This document shows positions 12,201 through 27,200 of a DNA stretch of 64,000 nt, one piece after another. The translations under genes were made by a program, and so were the position numbers. Every line of letters begins with the position of its first letter. The first letter of the stretch is position 1. This stretch comes from Diploptera punctata (taxonomy: Eukaryota > Arthropoda > Insecta > Blattodea > Blaberidae). The stretch spans positions 1,116,001 through 1,180,000 of the forward strand of contig JASPKZ010001233.1 of the NCBI GenBank assembly GCA_030220185.1, given 5' to 3'. The notes beneath the pieces are model-generated. The model ran no database searches. It was given only the letters and a program-made list of their open reading frames with translations, and was not told where the DNA came from.

Positions 12201-15200
12201 TTATTAGAAAACATGTAAAAATCATTGTTAATGGTGGGAAATAATTTTAAAAATGAAACCCTAAGAATAAAATTTGACAGGAGTTTATGAAGGAATTAAA
12301 AAAAGTCACGTCACAGATTGTAAAGTTTAGCCAAAATATATTATAGAAATTCATGTATTAACATGATGCAATCCTTCAAATTTAATTTTAATTTATATTA
12401 TTTTTAATCTGAACATCTTACCTCAATATTAATGTTGATTTGTTCTTGGACATGTTTCAAAAAAAATTTTGAGAAAAAATTACTAAAACTAGAAAAGAAT
12501 AAACACTACGAAATAATCAGTAATCTGGATATTGAAATTTATTTGTTGCATATCAAATTGTCTAAAATATTAGGAAACATCATGTGGAAAAACCTAAAAA
12601 ATAAATTTTTCACTTTTTTGAACATAACCATGAAAAAGAAAATTGAGAAACAAAAGACCAAGATAAATAATTTGTTAACTAAATCAAAGGAAAAGAAGAA
12701 TACATCAAATAAAATCAAACATCAGAATAAAACCAGAAATGAAGAAAAATCAGAATCCACCAGAAATTATGTTAAAAATTTTTCAAAGGCAACCTTTAAC
12801 CTAAAAGAGACAAAATTGTTAGAAAACGGTCTAAAAACAGCAATAGATTATTCCAATAGAATAGAAGAATACATAGTGGACATTGAAAATTCAATAGAAG
12901 GGTTAGTTACAGAAGAAAAAATAATCATCAGAAAAAAAGTGAAGAAATTTTGAATAAAATAAAGAATACAAATAAAAACCCAGTTTGTAAGGAAAATTTA
13001 AAAACACTCAAACAAATAAATAACAAAAATGTTGTATATACAAAATCAGATAAGGGTAACCAAATTATAATTTTGGACCAAGAAGATTATCAAAATAGAA
13101 TGGAAGAACTTTTGAAAGAAAAAGAGTATGAAAAAATTAAGAATGACCCCCTACCAAAAACCATAAAAAAAGTGGAAAACTGTTTTAAAAATGTCAAAAT
13201 TCTATCCAAGAAAGAAAAATTTCAATTAAAAGTAAGCAACCCAAGAAACCCTAATATACATGGACTTCCAAAAATTCACAAACCTGGAAACAAAATGAGG
13301 CCAATAATTAACAATATTGGATCACCAACCTACAAAATTTTGAAATGGCTGAATAATCAATTTAAAAGAATCAATAATTTTGAAAGTCTGCAGATTGAAA
13401 ATTCATTGGAATTAGTTAAGAAATTAGAAAAAGTGAAAATTGAACCCACAGATAGGTTGGTTTCGTTTGATGTAGTTTCACTATTCACAAATGTACCGAA
13501 ACAAAAAACTTTGGAGATATTGAACAATTGGTTAAGAAAAAACAACATAGACAGAGAGATCAAAGAAGATTATTTGAAATTAACTGAGTTATGCATTGAC
13601 CAAATGTTTTTTACATTCAATGGGAGTTTCTATAGACAAAAATCAGGGCTCTCAATGGGAAACCCATTATCACCTTTCCTGGCAAATTTATTTATGAGCG
13701 ATTTTGAATGTAAAATCACTAAAGCACATCCCACAATGTTTAAATTTTGGAGTAGATATGTTGATGATATAATTTGTATTGTTAAAGAAAAACATGTAGA
13801 AGATTCCCTAAAACTATTAAATTTACAGAGTACAAACATTAAATTCACCAAAGAAATAGAAGACAATAAACAAATACCTTTTTTGGATCTTAAATTGGTC
13901 AGAAACGAAGAAAAAAGGAAAATTGAATTCGGGATTCATAGGAAAGAAACTCATACGGAAAATTTTATAAAATCAACAGGGTTCAATCCAATTGGACATA
14001 AATTAGCAGCATTTAATAGTTTAACTCATAGATTGGTAAACTTACCCTTAAACGAAGAATATTTCAAACATGAGAAGAAACACATAATCAAAGTAGCAAG
14101 AGAAAATGGGTTTGATGAAAAAATGGTACATAAAAGGATAGAAAAGTATAAAAAGCAAAAAATGATAAACAGAAGTAATCTTGAAAAAGAAGAACCACCT
14201 ATGAAAAAATATAGGAAATTCACATATCACCCTTGGGTACATAAAAAATTCAAAATATATTTGAGAAGTTTAATATTAAATTAGCACCAAAAAATAACTA
14301 CAGTTTAAATAAACAAATAAAAACCAACAAAAATGAAAAAAAACTGATAAAAATAAAAAGTCAGGAATATATCAAATTGAATGCATGGGTTGTGAAAAGA
14401 TATATATAGGGAAAACAAGAAGAAACCTAAAAATTAGAACCAAAGAACACATAAGAAATATTAAAAATGGAGAAATTGAAAAATCTGCAGTTGCTGCTCA
14501 TGTTTGGTCTGAAAAACATAATATAAATTCAGACACTAAATTATTAAAACAGTTAGAAAATACTAAAGAGCTGACTATTTCGGAAAAAATTTATATTCAG
14601 ATGAACAGAAACAGAGTTATGAATTTTGATATTCCGATGGAGGGTGACCTTGTTTGGAGGTTCTTTGGCCAACCACAGGATGGAGCTGACATCGACATCC
14701 AGGTTGTGCAACATAATGCAACATAAATAAAACCAGTCTGGGAAAGCTGACGATAAAACAGAATTGTTTTGAAACATCTCCAAGAACAAATCAACATTAA
14801 TATTGAGGTAAGATGTTCAGACTAAAAATAATATAATTAAAATAACCTCAAAATATAACTTCCTAAAATTAAATATTAATTTTAATTTTCTTGACTTCCC
14901 AGGATCGGAAATTTTAATTGATAAATTTTTAATCTCAATGCTAGGAGGAGTGTACATTTTTGATCACTATATGTGCACCAGATGTCTGAATTAAATTCCA
15001 ATGTAGTAGGGCCTACATATATTGATAGCAATTTGGATGTTGGAGGGGAATATTCAGTTTGGCTGTCTCCTTAGTATTATCAAGAGGAGTGGGCTGTGTG
15101 CTGGCACTGGGTTTCACCTTCTCTCTTCACCTCTTATACAGTATACTTAATGTATTTCATAAAACTTATTATGGAAATAGCATTATGAGGCTTTCAAATT

Positions 15201-18200
15201 AATAAGTAAATGACTTGTAATTATCTCACCTCATACATCTGTGTTCTTCAAAGCATAGGACAGCAGTTTCTGGAACAATTGTTCCTATCTTCAATCATAT
15301 TTCCAATGATATGGCTGAAATGAGTCGGAAATATGGCTGAAGAAAGGAATGACCGTTCCAGAAACTGTGGTCCTGTGCTCTGAAAAATATAGAGTGTATG
15401 AGATGAGATAATCGCAACTTAGTTAATATATTAAAGTACATTATCAACGGCACAATAATCCAATTTGAACCTTGTCTTCCCTTACAACTGTCTTCCAGGC
15501 TGCTCTATCCCTGGCCACCACCCACCATCCTTTAATTCCCAATTTTCTCAGGTCCTCCTGAACTTCATCTATCACAATATTGGTCGACCCATACTCCTCT
15601 TATTCTCTATAACTTTCCTAGGAATCTCAGTAAATGTCCTCCTCATCACAATCTTGAAACTTTAATTGATATTACATCAGGATACTTGAATAACTGGTAG
15701 AGTTTATGATTGTATCTTATCTTCCCAATCACACATAGGACCACATATTTTCATGAGTCTTGATTGTCAGTCTTGATGAACTAGAGGCTACCATGCTTGT
15801 CTTTGTTTCTGAGGTTGATGGGTTCGAACTCAGGTAGGGACAATTGATTTTTAAGGGTGTAAAAATCATGAGCATGGCTTCCTTCTGAAGGGGAAGAAAG
15901 CTATGGGTCCCATGTTGTAGTTTAATGGCATGTAGAAGAACCTCAAGCCTGAAAAAAGAGGCCCCTCCCTTCTCTTGAAGCAAAATAATATGTTTATGGA
16001 TAATGAGACATGATATTAACAATAATAATAATAATAATACCAGGAATGTCGAAAGACAAACCTGGGGCATTTGGAAAAAAAAAAAAAATAATAATAATAA
16101 TAATGCTTTATTTATTCTGGCAGAGTTAAGGCCATAAGGCCTTCTCTTCCACTCAACCAGCACAAATACAAATAAATATTTGACAAATATAGATATACAC
16201 TTTACTAATTATAAACAGTTAAAGATACATTAAATGTAGCAATGTAAATTTCATGTACAAACAACATTTTATAGGATAATAACAATAATAATACTTATGA
16301 TAATAATAATAATAATAATATTAATATGATAAATTATATGAGAAACACCAATTAATATATATACCTTACACTGGGTAATAATGAAGTCGAGCTTGCAGCA
16401 AATATAAATTTATATTTCTTTTAAAAGATGCCAATGTCCAGCAGCCCCTTATTTCTTGTGGTAGGGAATTCCAGTTGCGAGAAGTGAAGATGGTATATGA
16501 CTATGTTGTGATCTTGTGTTTAAGTTATGGTTTGAGGATAGATACTGGAAACGGGATGATAAATAATTGTGAATCGAGGTATGTAGGATCTTAAATAAGA
16601 GAATTAGACAGTGCAATTTTCTTCTCTCTTTTAGATGTAGCCATGACAATTCGTGGAATCTACTCTGAGTAAAATTTGTTGGTCCTTTCATGCCCAGATT
16701 TAAATTGTATTGGTAATGACCGAGGATGTTAAAGAGTGATGTTATATAAGAGACAACTATATCAATATCTTGATCTCAAAGGTCTTCACTATATACAAAC
16801 ACTTAAACTTACACTTATCCTATACTCCTCTCTGTATATATCTGTAGAAGATATGTATAAATTTAAAATAGACCACATTAACACAATCTATCCGTCTTGT
16901 GCAGAATCTCAAGTATAAGAACACTATATAACTAATAATATTTGTTCATGTTTTAAGACCAGCTGTCTGTAGGTAAATGGTTTGCTTAACTAGAGAACAT
17001 AATATACTCCTGAGCCAGAATTTTGAACCCAAGATCTTCAGCTTTATGAACTAGCATTCTACCTTTGAACTACTTAGATACACCTCCTGAACCAAGCACC
17101 AATTCTTATCTTTTTTATCTCCTAGTGTCCCATAAATAGTGAAACTGTGTTCACAAGACTTAAGGGGAGTACTTCTATTGTGAGAAGCCATTATGATGGT
17201 TTCACTTAAAAATCAGCTAATTACGAAACTAGTATGAAAATTAATGTTTCCAGATAAGTTGTGTGTAGGTAACAGTTTACATAACTAAAAAGAAAAAAAT
17301 TGCACCTGAGCTGGTATTTGAATCCAAGATCTCCAGTTTATGCACTGACACATACACATGTTTCACTACTTATGGAGAACTAAGGGTTTAAAGAGAGGCG
17401 AATTTGTCCTAGCGTTTGGAGGTGTGCTTAAGTAGTACAAAGGTAGAGCACCAGCGTGTAAACCTGGGGATCTTTGGACCAGCTCAGTTGGAAAGAGGGC
17501 TAGTGTATAGAACTAGAGACATTGGGTTCGAACTGCAGTCTGGGCATACATTTTGCTCTTCAAATATAACCAATTATGTTTATCAATTATATTCTGCATG
17601 TTCATTGTGCAGAGCAATTCTCCTCTTGTACTTTCTGTCCAATTGTTGAACTATATTCATAGTATGTTAATATTATTCGTTTTTAAACATCTTAATGATG
17701 GACAAATTATATTTGAAAAGAAAAATATACTCCTAGACGGCAGTTTGAACCCAGGACCTTTGACTCTCTATGTCAATGCTCTTCCATCTGAGCTACCTAG
17801 GCCTCCAATCTAAGTGCGTATTTTTCTCTTACACATAGTTAATTCCCTAACCCAATTTTTCTTTTCAAATATAATTTGTCCATCATTAAGATGTTTAAAA
17901 ACGAATAATATCAACATTGAAAGAAGCACTACTGGCTTTATAAGTAATGTTTAAATTCCCAATAAAAAGTCTTCTTAATAAAGAAGCCGCCATTTGCAAA
18001 AATCGTAGCAACGGCTCGTAACATTTGGGGTTAGGGAATTAACTATGTGTAAGAGAAAAATACACATTTAGATTGGAGACCTAGGTAGCTCAGATGGAAG
18101 AGCATTAACATAGAGAGTCAAAGGTCCTGGGTTCAAATCCCGGTCTAGGCACATATTTTTCTTTTCAAATATAATATATTCATAGTACCTTAGAATGTAA

Positions 18201-21200
18201 TATTAAAAACATTTTTGATATGTTGTTTTGAAGTTTTGTGTGTTATAATTTTCTTGCATTGGTTTGAGTCTCCCATGGGGGAAGACATTTTCTCATGTAA
18301 TTTCGGCCAATGTGGGTCTGGTGCCCATCCAGCATCATGAAGAATATAGGTAGCTACAATAAGTAGTGGCTCCAGGTTGAGAAAACCAGCTAAAAATGGC
18401 TGTGGTACTTGTCATGATGATTACATTTCACCCTTATACTGTCTGGATGATCGTACATCTCTGTGATTAACGCATGTGGATGTGAGGCCAGCAGCTGCCT
18501 GGTAGATCAAGGACCTTCCAGAACTGTCATCTCATGGAGTTAGTTAGAATGTTAAAGTTATGTACTTACTTTGTAGCAGTCCTGTACATCAATATACAGA
18601 TAAGCAGTGCATTTTTCATGTTTCTAAATTACGGTCACCATGCTGTATTATTGACTCAAAAAATTGTTACTTTCATTTTTTTGAGCTAGTTTCAAATATA
18701 TTCTGTTATTTCTTAAAATATTAACATAGCTCGTAACTTAGTGATTGACTCTTTTATAAATGGAATCAAATTTGATATATATAAGAGATCTAATGATGAT
18801 TTAATTAATAATTTTTCATAGCCTCGTGAAGGTGTTTTGGGTGGTCCTTATCTCTGTGCTCATATGCGTAGAAAGGACTTTCTCTGGGGTCGTCCAAAAC
18901 AAATACCAAGTTTAGAAAGTGCAGCTCATCAAATTAAAGACCATCTTGAAAAATTAAAATTATCAACAATTTTTATTGCAACAGATGCACCAAATTCAGG
19001 TATGATAGATTTCTGTTACATTGTATAATACATCAAAATTGTAGAGAGATTTGAAATAAGGTATGTATAATATATATTATATATGGGATTACTGATGGAA
19101 AGATGACAGAAGATCATTACCAATTCAATAGGATCTAATACAATAAATTGTCTATTTATTTTGTAAATGATATTATATAAATATAAGCTTATGAAACTGC
19201 AGATGTCCTAAGGTACTGTACTCTAGCTTCATTTTACAGAAGAACTTATAAAGAATAAAGCATATTAATTTAGATGGTTTAAAATAATTTATTACCTTAT
19301 TTAATCAAATATTACATGCCATCGAATAAGCCACACATCCCCTAAATTGGCACCCTGAAAAAAAAAATTCCCTTTGTAGACATAAGATGCATAGTATACA
19401 CTCAGAAGGAAAGAATAAACTGATGCCTTATTGGATTTGGTAGAGGTTAAAGGTGTAAACATTTGTAGAGGTATGAGTAACAAAAGATCAAACATGAGAG
19501 GTAATTCATGAATTAATGAGTAATTTTTTACATCTTACCTCATGGTTTATGTTCTCTTAAACACAGAAATTGCAGTTTTCAAGAGAACGTCTTTCATTTT
19601 CAACCAACATTATAACACACATTATGAGTCATAATGTCGGTTGAAAATGAGAAAGATGTTCTCTTGAAAACTGCAATTTCCGTGTTTAACCCGTCAGTGA
19701 CGCACCCTTTTACTTGCTATCCTACTGCATGGACGGAGGCCATTTTAACATTTTAGTATTCCTAGAACACTGATTTGTATAAACGATCATAACTTTTTTA
19801 AATATTGATGGATTTGAACGAAATTTTTACTTGTTAGCTCAGAAATAAATGAGAAATTTAATACATACCGTATGGCATTCAGTAGCCTTTATAAACTATT
19901 AAAAAAAATTTTGAAATCTGATTTTCTCTCTCATGATACACATTTTTACTAAATAATTTGATTTGCTCACATTGGATAATCCCTGTTTCTTTCTGTGAGA
20001 CACTAAATATATTGTGTGGCATAGTGCTGATTCATCTGTAACTTGTATATACAAAAGCAGCTGACATAACCAAAATCAGAATGAATATTTAGAAGAGTGA
20101 ACTCAAGCTCAACCTTGTGTCGAAGCACTAGCAATGTTTATACTTGGAATCTGAATTATTGCTTGGATTCGTATAAAAATTCTACAGCAGTTATTTACAA
20201 CTACATAGACCATAAAAATAATTTCCTCTTATTTTAGTACTACTAATTTTAGAAATAAAAAATCACATTACCTTAGTAGTTGAGCTTGGTGTGATACAGC
20301 TCGAAACACTCTTCAATACACAGACCTACATCACATTCCTGGCAACAATAAACAGATGTCTTTCTTCTCCCATGTTTAGTACAAACAACACACCTCTTTT
20401 GAGGTTTCAATTGATCACTTTTAGGAGTAATTTTTCTGATGAAGTGTCTTTTAGGTTACGACTGGCCATAATTACGTATATAACGCACGACACCACACCT
20501 CAGACTGATTCCGTGAACCATGATTCCTTGTAAGTAACGTCTATTTTGAAAGAGGCAAAATAAATCAGGTATTCCCCTAAACAGGTCGATTTATATATCA
20601 ATCGATAGCTTGTATATCATTTTATCGACCTGAAAAATTAGATTGTGTATAAGTTTATTAGAAGCCCTACAGAAAGCAGCACAAAGCTAGGTCTGTGTGC
20701 CATCGAGTGTTGAAGTAAGAAACTACTTCAACCTCAATACCACATGAAAAAAATGTGATCACAGCTGATTCATACACTTAGAAAGAAAGCTAAGATCTTA
20801 GGCTTCAAAACTATATTGTTCATACGCAAATATAAGAATATACAGCAGTAAAAAAAACAAATGAAAAGGTCGTGCGCATTTAGAGAAAATTACGATTACT
20901 TCAATCTCATCTGATTTTTTAAAAAAATAATATGAAATTAAATTTTAAACAAATATTATTTTTATTCATATGTCCTGAAAGCTCATAATTTCTACGTTAA
21001 ACACAAATAAATTACATATTTGTAGCTTCAAAAATGTACGATCCAGAACAAAAAGAAAACACGCCTGCATAGGTCTATACCACGTATAGATGTCGGCAAT
21101 AAGTGAAGAAGAGAGGGTCTATACCACGTATGGATGTCGGCGCTGACGGGTTAAGAAAACATAAACTATGAGGTAAAGTGTGAAAAATGACTCATTAATT

Positions 21201-24200
21201 CATGAATTAAGAATCTCATAATGTTATTTCCCCATATTTAACTATGAATGAGAGGTAATACTGAAAAAGGAAAGAGAGAGAGAGAGAGAAAGATGAACAC
21301 CCTTAACTACATAGTGTCAATGTACCTGCTTAAGAGTTTGAAATGCAAAAAGAGTTTCAAGGTCATGAGCAATTAACTTCATAGTCATGCATAATGATAT
21401 ATAATTCAAAATATGACAGACAAATAATACAAAGCATCTCACTCTACCTGTAGCCCCGCTAGTGGGATAAGTGACTGTAGCAGTGAGTCATCAACTTGTG
21501 CCGGCCAGGCATATCACCTGCACAGCACTTCTCTCATTTTGTTGGGGCATGATAATGAAGAATGAAATAGTGAAAATAAGTATGTACCTTATGACAGAAG
21601 ATGTTGGAAATGTACTCCTCCTACATCCACACATTTTTGGCACTTTGATAGAAAACACTGATTCACACACTTTAGTTACTTGCTGTTCTGTTATTAAGTT
21701 TATTTCTGTCTGTTTAGTTCATCTAACATATGGGAATTTATTTTTATACAATAGGAAGTAACATTAAGAGATTTGTTTAATAATTAAGACATTTTGTCTG
21801 TATATTCTTACCTCTTATGGTTGTTTTTTGTCGAACATATGTTTCAAGGCTTCTGGGCCCCATCATAAGTGATTACAGACACTATGTTCAACAAAAACAA
21901 CCATAAGAGGTAAGAATACCTATATCTCTGACGATGGTGCTCAGAAGCCTTAAAACATATGTTCGACAAAAAAACCATAAGAGATAAGAATGTACAGATA
22001 AAATGTCTTAATTATGTGGGAGTTTCTTGCATTCAGTTTATTTTTGTACTCCCACAAATGAAAATCACATCTCAGGATCATGTGACTGAAGTTCATGCTG
22101 TGCTCTTTGAAATACTGATTTCTTCGCCTTAGAGATTTTGTTGGTGTATGTTCTAATCTTCCTCTTATTTCATCTAATTTATCCTCAGTCAGCACACACT
22201 TTTGTTACCCTTGGTTTCTTAGCAAGCATAGAACCTGTTTTTCTAAATTTGTTTACAAATTGTTGAACAGCCTTTCTATTTGGAGGATTTACACCTGGAA
22301 ATTATGTTCTGAGTCGTCTAACGACTTCTCTGCAAGACTCTATGTTTTCACATAATTATTGTTCATAAATACCCTATGCTGTACTGTGAACAAAGATCGA
22401 GGCATAATGGGAACTATGAACTAAGATTACTATAGAATTTAAATCCATCCATAGTAATTCTGCCCGAAGGCTTGTAACGTATAGCATTTTCATGCTATGC
22501 TTGCAGCTTTACTAGGAAATTGTTGGTGTGGTAGCTTCCCGTTGTTTTCCACACCGGTGAAGGATGATGATGATGATGATAATGTTAAGGATGATGGCCA
22601 TATGATTTCGGGGACCGTTTGGGCCTTAAAGTTTTCCTTACATTTGTCTTACAGGTGAGGAAAAACCCCAGTAAAAACCTCACCCAGAAAAATTGCCCCG
22701 ACCGGGGATCGAACCCGGGCCCTCTGTGTAACAAAGCAGCACACTACCTCGAAACCACAGCAGTGGACATAACTTAAATAAGTGTTTAATTTTTCTTTAT
22801 TACACTTTATAACATGTTATAATATGAGAATACAGTATTGCAGTAAAATGCATGTTTCACCTTACGAGCATGCAGTTCAACTGACTCACTGTACCAGGCA
22901 CCAAGTGCACTGCATGGGTGGCAGCACAAGTTGATGTCTCACTGCCCGCAGTCACTTTTCCTGCTAATGGGACCACAGGTTGAGTGAAAGACACTATAGA
23001 CATATGTATAAAACAATTAAATTTACTATGGAAGTGGAAAAGCAACCAAGTAATACTATTTTTAGACCTTAAATTGATCAGGAATGAAGAAAAAAGGAAA
23101 ATAGAATTTGGAATCTACAGAAAAGAAACTCACATTGATAATTATAAACACAAATTTCGTTTTATTCTAGAAATTTGTAATAAATATCTTGGGTTCATTT
23201 TATACATAGGATTGTGTTATATGAGTTGTGTTTGTTTGAATTTTATTTACAGATATATATGTTCAAACTTTAATCTTCTTCGTTTATTTTAGGAAGTAAT
23301 ATTTTGAGGTTCTTTTAATCAAGTTTTTTTAGACTGAAAACATTTTACCTCAAATTCAAATTAATGTTGATTTATTCTTGAACATGTTTTGATATAATCT
23401 TCTATATCCTTCAGTCTGGGCAAGCTGAAGATGATATAGAAGATTATATCGAAACATGTTTGAGAATAAATCAACATTAATTTAAGGTAAGATGTTTCCA
23501 GTCTCAAAAAAAAAACTTGGTTTAATCTTCTTTTGCAGAGTTTCAGGAATTGGAGCAGCATTTGTCTCAGTATCAGGTGTTACGTTACAAACCTTCAAAA
23601 ATTGTGAAACAGACTTACAAAGATGGAGGTGTGGCCATTATTGACCAAATAATCTGTTCTCATGCCAGGTCAGGATAATACAGTATTCATAGTTATTTTA
23701 TCTGTAAAATATTTTGTTCATTTAATATAATAAATTTGGGAATTTTTACATTATGAGGTTTTCTTAATAAGAATCAAATGAATCATGAATTCTTCTTACC
23801 TTATACATCTATGATTTATTAACACAGATCTGCATATTGGGAAACATATCATTCCCATCTTCAGCTGTTTTCACAACTGTCAATTTTTTATTATACTGAT
23901 AATTTTCTAAACTGCCATCCAGCATAATAAAAAATTGACAATCATGAAAACAGCTGAAGATGACAATGATATGTTTCCAGATAGTACAGTTCTGTGTTAA
24001 AAAAACATAGATGTATGAGGTAAGAAGAATTCACGATTCATTTGATTCTTATTTTGTTCATGTTTGTGAAGTATAAATTAATACTATTCTACTGAGTAAA
24101 TAAGCTTAACTTTATATTTTTAAGAGAAAAATATATATGCCTAAATTGGGGTTTGAACGCAGGACCTCAACTTTTTACAAGAGAAAAATTTACACCCAAA

Positions 24201-27200
24201 CTAGCACATTGACCACTATGCTATCTGGGTATCACACTTCAGCGGATAAAGTATAATGCCCAGGTAGCATAGTAGTCAATGTGCTAGCAAGTAGTACTAG
24301 AGATCTTGATTCAAATCCCAGTTTGGCCAAAAAATTTTCTCTTCAAAAATGAATTTATCGTTCAGTATGAGTGTATAAATTTATATAAAATCATTGCAAG
24401 CTTAGCATGTTTAGGCATATCATCATCATCATTCTGTTCTTATGGTTAGATCTAATAGCTATTATGCTTAATTATATTATTTTTAGGGATTCCGGCCCAT
24501 TGTGGAGTGACAGGCAATGAAAATAGCCGATTTTCTAGCCAAGAAGGGTAGCAAAATTGTTTCAAACCCAACTTCTGCTCCAGTTTCCTTTCACTCTATC
24601 AAAAGAATTATCTCAAATAAATACATCAATAAACTTAGAGAAGAATACACCACCAAAACATCTGGAAAGGAATGGGAAAATCTACAAGCTTATGACATTA
24701 CTACATTACAAAGAAAATCTGCAGTAGCAACATTCAGACTGCTAACGGGACATGACTGCTTGAATAAACACCTACACAGAATTGGCATAACAGATTCACC
24801 TAAATGCCCTTTTTGCAATTTAAATGAAGATATGGAAAGAAACCATCTCCTCCGTTGTCCAGCTTTTGTAGAAGAGACCAGCCTTTCTGCTAAATATTGG
24901 AGTGCAAGAGAGCGAATGATTTCATTTTCAAGTGCTCGACATTAGATACCAACCAACCAACCATATTATTTTTAGTCTGATCATCTTACCTCAATATTAA
25001 TGTTGATTTGTTCTTGGACATGTTTCAAAACAATTCTGTTTTATCGTCAAGCTGACGAATTGTTTTGAAACATGTCCAAGAACAAATCAACATTAATATT
25101 GAGGTAAGATGATCAGACTAAAAATAATATAATTAAAATAACCTCAAAATATCACTTCCTAAAATTAAATATTAGCTATTATGCTTCTGGATCCAAGATT
25201 CGTGAATTCAAAACTTGTTGGTTGATGGATTTTTCAGTATGTAAAAATCCATAGGATGGGTTTCATCACAAGAATTTATGATACATAGAAGAAACATAAG
25301 CCTGAATTAAAAGGGCTCTGAGCAAAACTGGTTGTTCCATTCACGCTTGACTTTGAATTGTGATGTTAATTACCTGTCGCACATCATAGCCAGTGGTTTA
25401 AGGTAAGCTGCATTGGTGCAGAGCTATAGGACTTACACTGGATTGAGTCCCCATGGGGGAAGAAATTGTTTCATAGAATTTTGGTCAGTATGGGACTGGT
25501 GCCTACCCAACATTGTGAATAATTTGGTTAGTTACAGTAAGTAGTGACTCCAGTTTGAGAAAATTGGCTATAACAACAGGTGGATTCAACTTGCTGACAA
25601 CATATCACTCCTACATTTGCTGGATGATTTTCTACCTCTATGATTAACACATGTGGATGTGAGGCCAGCAGCCGGATGGTAAGCCAAGGGCCTTCTAAGC
25701 CTGTCATGCCCTGGAGTTAATTACCTGAGATGTTAAACTGCATCAATTTTAATGAAATCTGAAATGCTCTGTATAACTGACATTAAAATATTGCTTATAA
25801 AAACACAATAATTAATTCAGTAGGGTGAAAAAAAAACATGCAGTATAAGAAATATTTCAATACCTGTGAAATGGACAATCATTTTGAAGGAAGAACCAGC
25901 CAAACAATAAGAACTGTAGGCCAAGAAGAAGAAAAGACAAATGCAATCTGTATGTCCTTATAAAGAATTAAGCCTAACACAGCATATTCCACAAACAAAA
26001 TTAGGCCATGTTGATCTGTTTTGGTTCCAGCTAGACAGGATCCAAAAAATGTATCTGTGGACATCGAAGTTACTGTCATTACTCAGAATGGTATAGGAGC
26101 ATTTCTTAAGGTGTCGTAACTGCAGCCATTCAAAATACATGCATGTTCAAATTAATAATTGAGTTCAATAATTAATTAAAATAAACTTCTTTGTGTGATA
26201 TAAAATATTAATGAAAATAATACATGTTCAACCACCTGGACGTCCCCAGATGGGAATGGAAGATTGAATATATTTTTTTTACAAGTTTCTCTTAAATGAA
26301 CCTGCCAATTAAGATTTTGGTCAAAATATACACCAAGATTTTTCACAGAAGGTTTGAATGGAATTTCAGTTTGATTTATATTTACTGAAATTATCGATGA
26401 ATAATCAATTTTGTTTAATAGACTTTGATGGCTGATGACAATTGCTTATGACTTCTGAGGATTTATAATAAGGTCTGTTTGTTTTGTCCATGTTGCTATG
26501 GAGTTAAGGTCTTCATTAAGTTGTTTAATTGTATTGCTAATCAGTTCAGGACTATTATGTATATAAAGTTGTAAGTCATCAGCGTAGATATGATATTTGC
26601 AATGTTTAATGCAGTGACGTATGTCGTTGATGTATATAGAAAATAAAATTGGAGCTAATACTGATCCTTGCATTGGCAGTTCCTGCATTATTTTATGGGA
26701 GTGAAACTTGGGTGATGACCAAAAAATTACAAAGTAGAATACAAAGCGTAGAAATGAACTTCCTTAGAAGAACAAAAGACTGCACAAGATTGGATTGGAT
26801 AAAGAATGAAGATATTAGAACAGAGTTAAATATATATATTCATTGAATGATAGAATCAAAGATTATAGATATAAATATAGATATAAATGTATAAATAAAA
26901 ATTATAGATATAAATGTAGAAAGAATGAATGCAACAAGGTTATGAAAAGCAGCATTTAACTACAAGCCAAGAGGTTCAAGGAATTTAGGAAGGCTAGTAA
27001 AAAGATGGACAGATCAACTGTGAGGCGGAATAGGCAATTTGCCTAGCCCATGAAGTGAAGAAGAAGAAGAAGACTGATCCTTGTGGTACTCTGCGCTCCA
27101 CTGACCTCCATGAAGAAAAATAGTCACCTACAACAACAGTCTATACTGGTCTAAACCCTCTGACAGCACCATGGTCAGAGATTAACTCAGTCTCTAAACA

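Larger units (their letters stand above)
12380..14872 (+). mobile_element. Penelope-like element, family 1 copy 2
   Basis: Second EN+ PLE, + strand. The 5' terminus CTTACCTCAATATTAATGTT (12418) is inverted at about 14796-14815. The asymmetric tail AACCTCAAAATATAACTTCC is on the right (about 14844), i.e. at the 3' end of the ORF, whereas in copy 1 it is at the 5' end. No clear target duplication was found, so the outer limits are approximate. Confidence 0.85.
19500..21250. repeat. Palindromic PLE-derived element H, interrupted
   Basis: Left arm 19537-19620 (CTTACCTCATGGTTTATG, TTTTCAAGAGAACGTC) and right arm 19640-19689 plus 21155-21180 (GTTCTCTTGAAAACTGC ... AACATAAACTATGAGGTAA) form one palindrome once the piggyBac insertion is ignored. 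The tail ATCTCATAATGTTATTTCCC is on the right only. The hammerhead-like core is degenerate (TTGAAAA-T-GAGAA...TTCTC-TGAAAAC). Confidence 0.75.
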
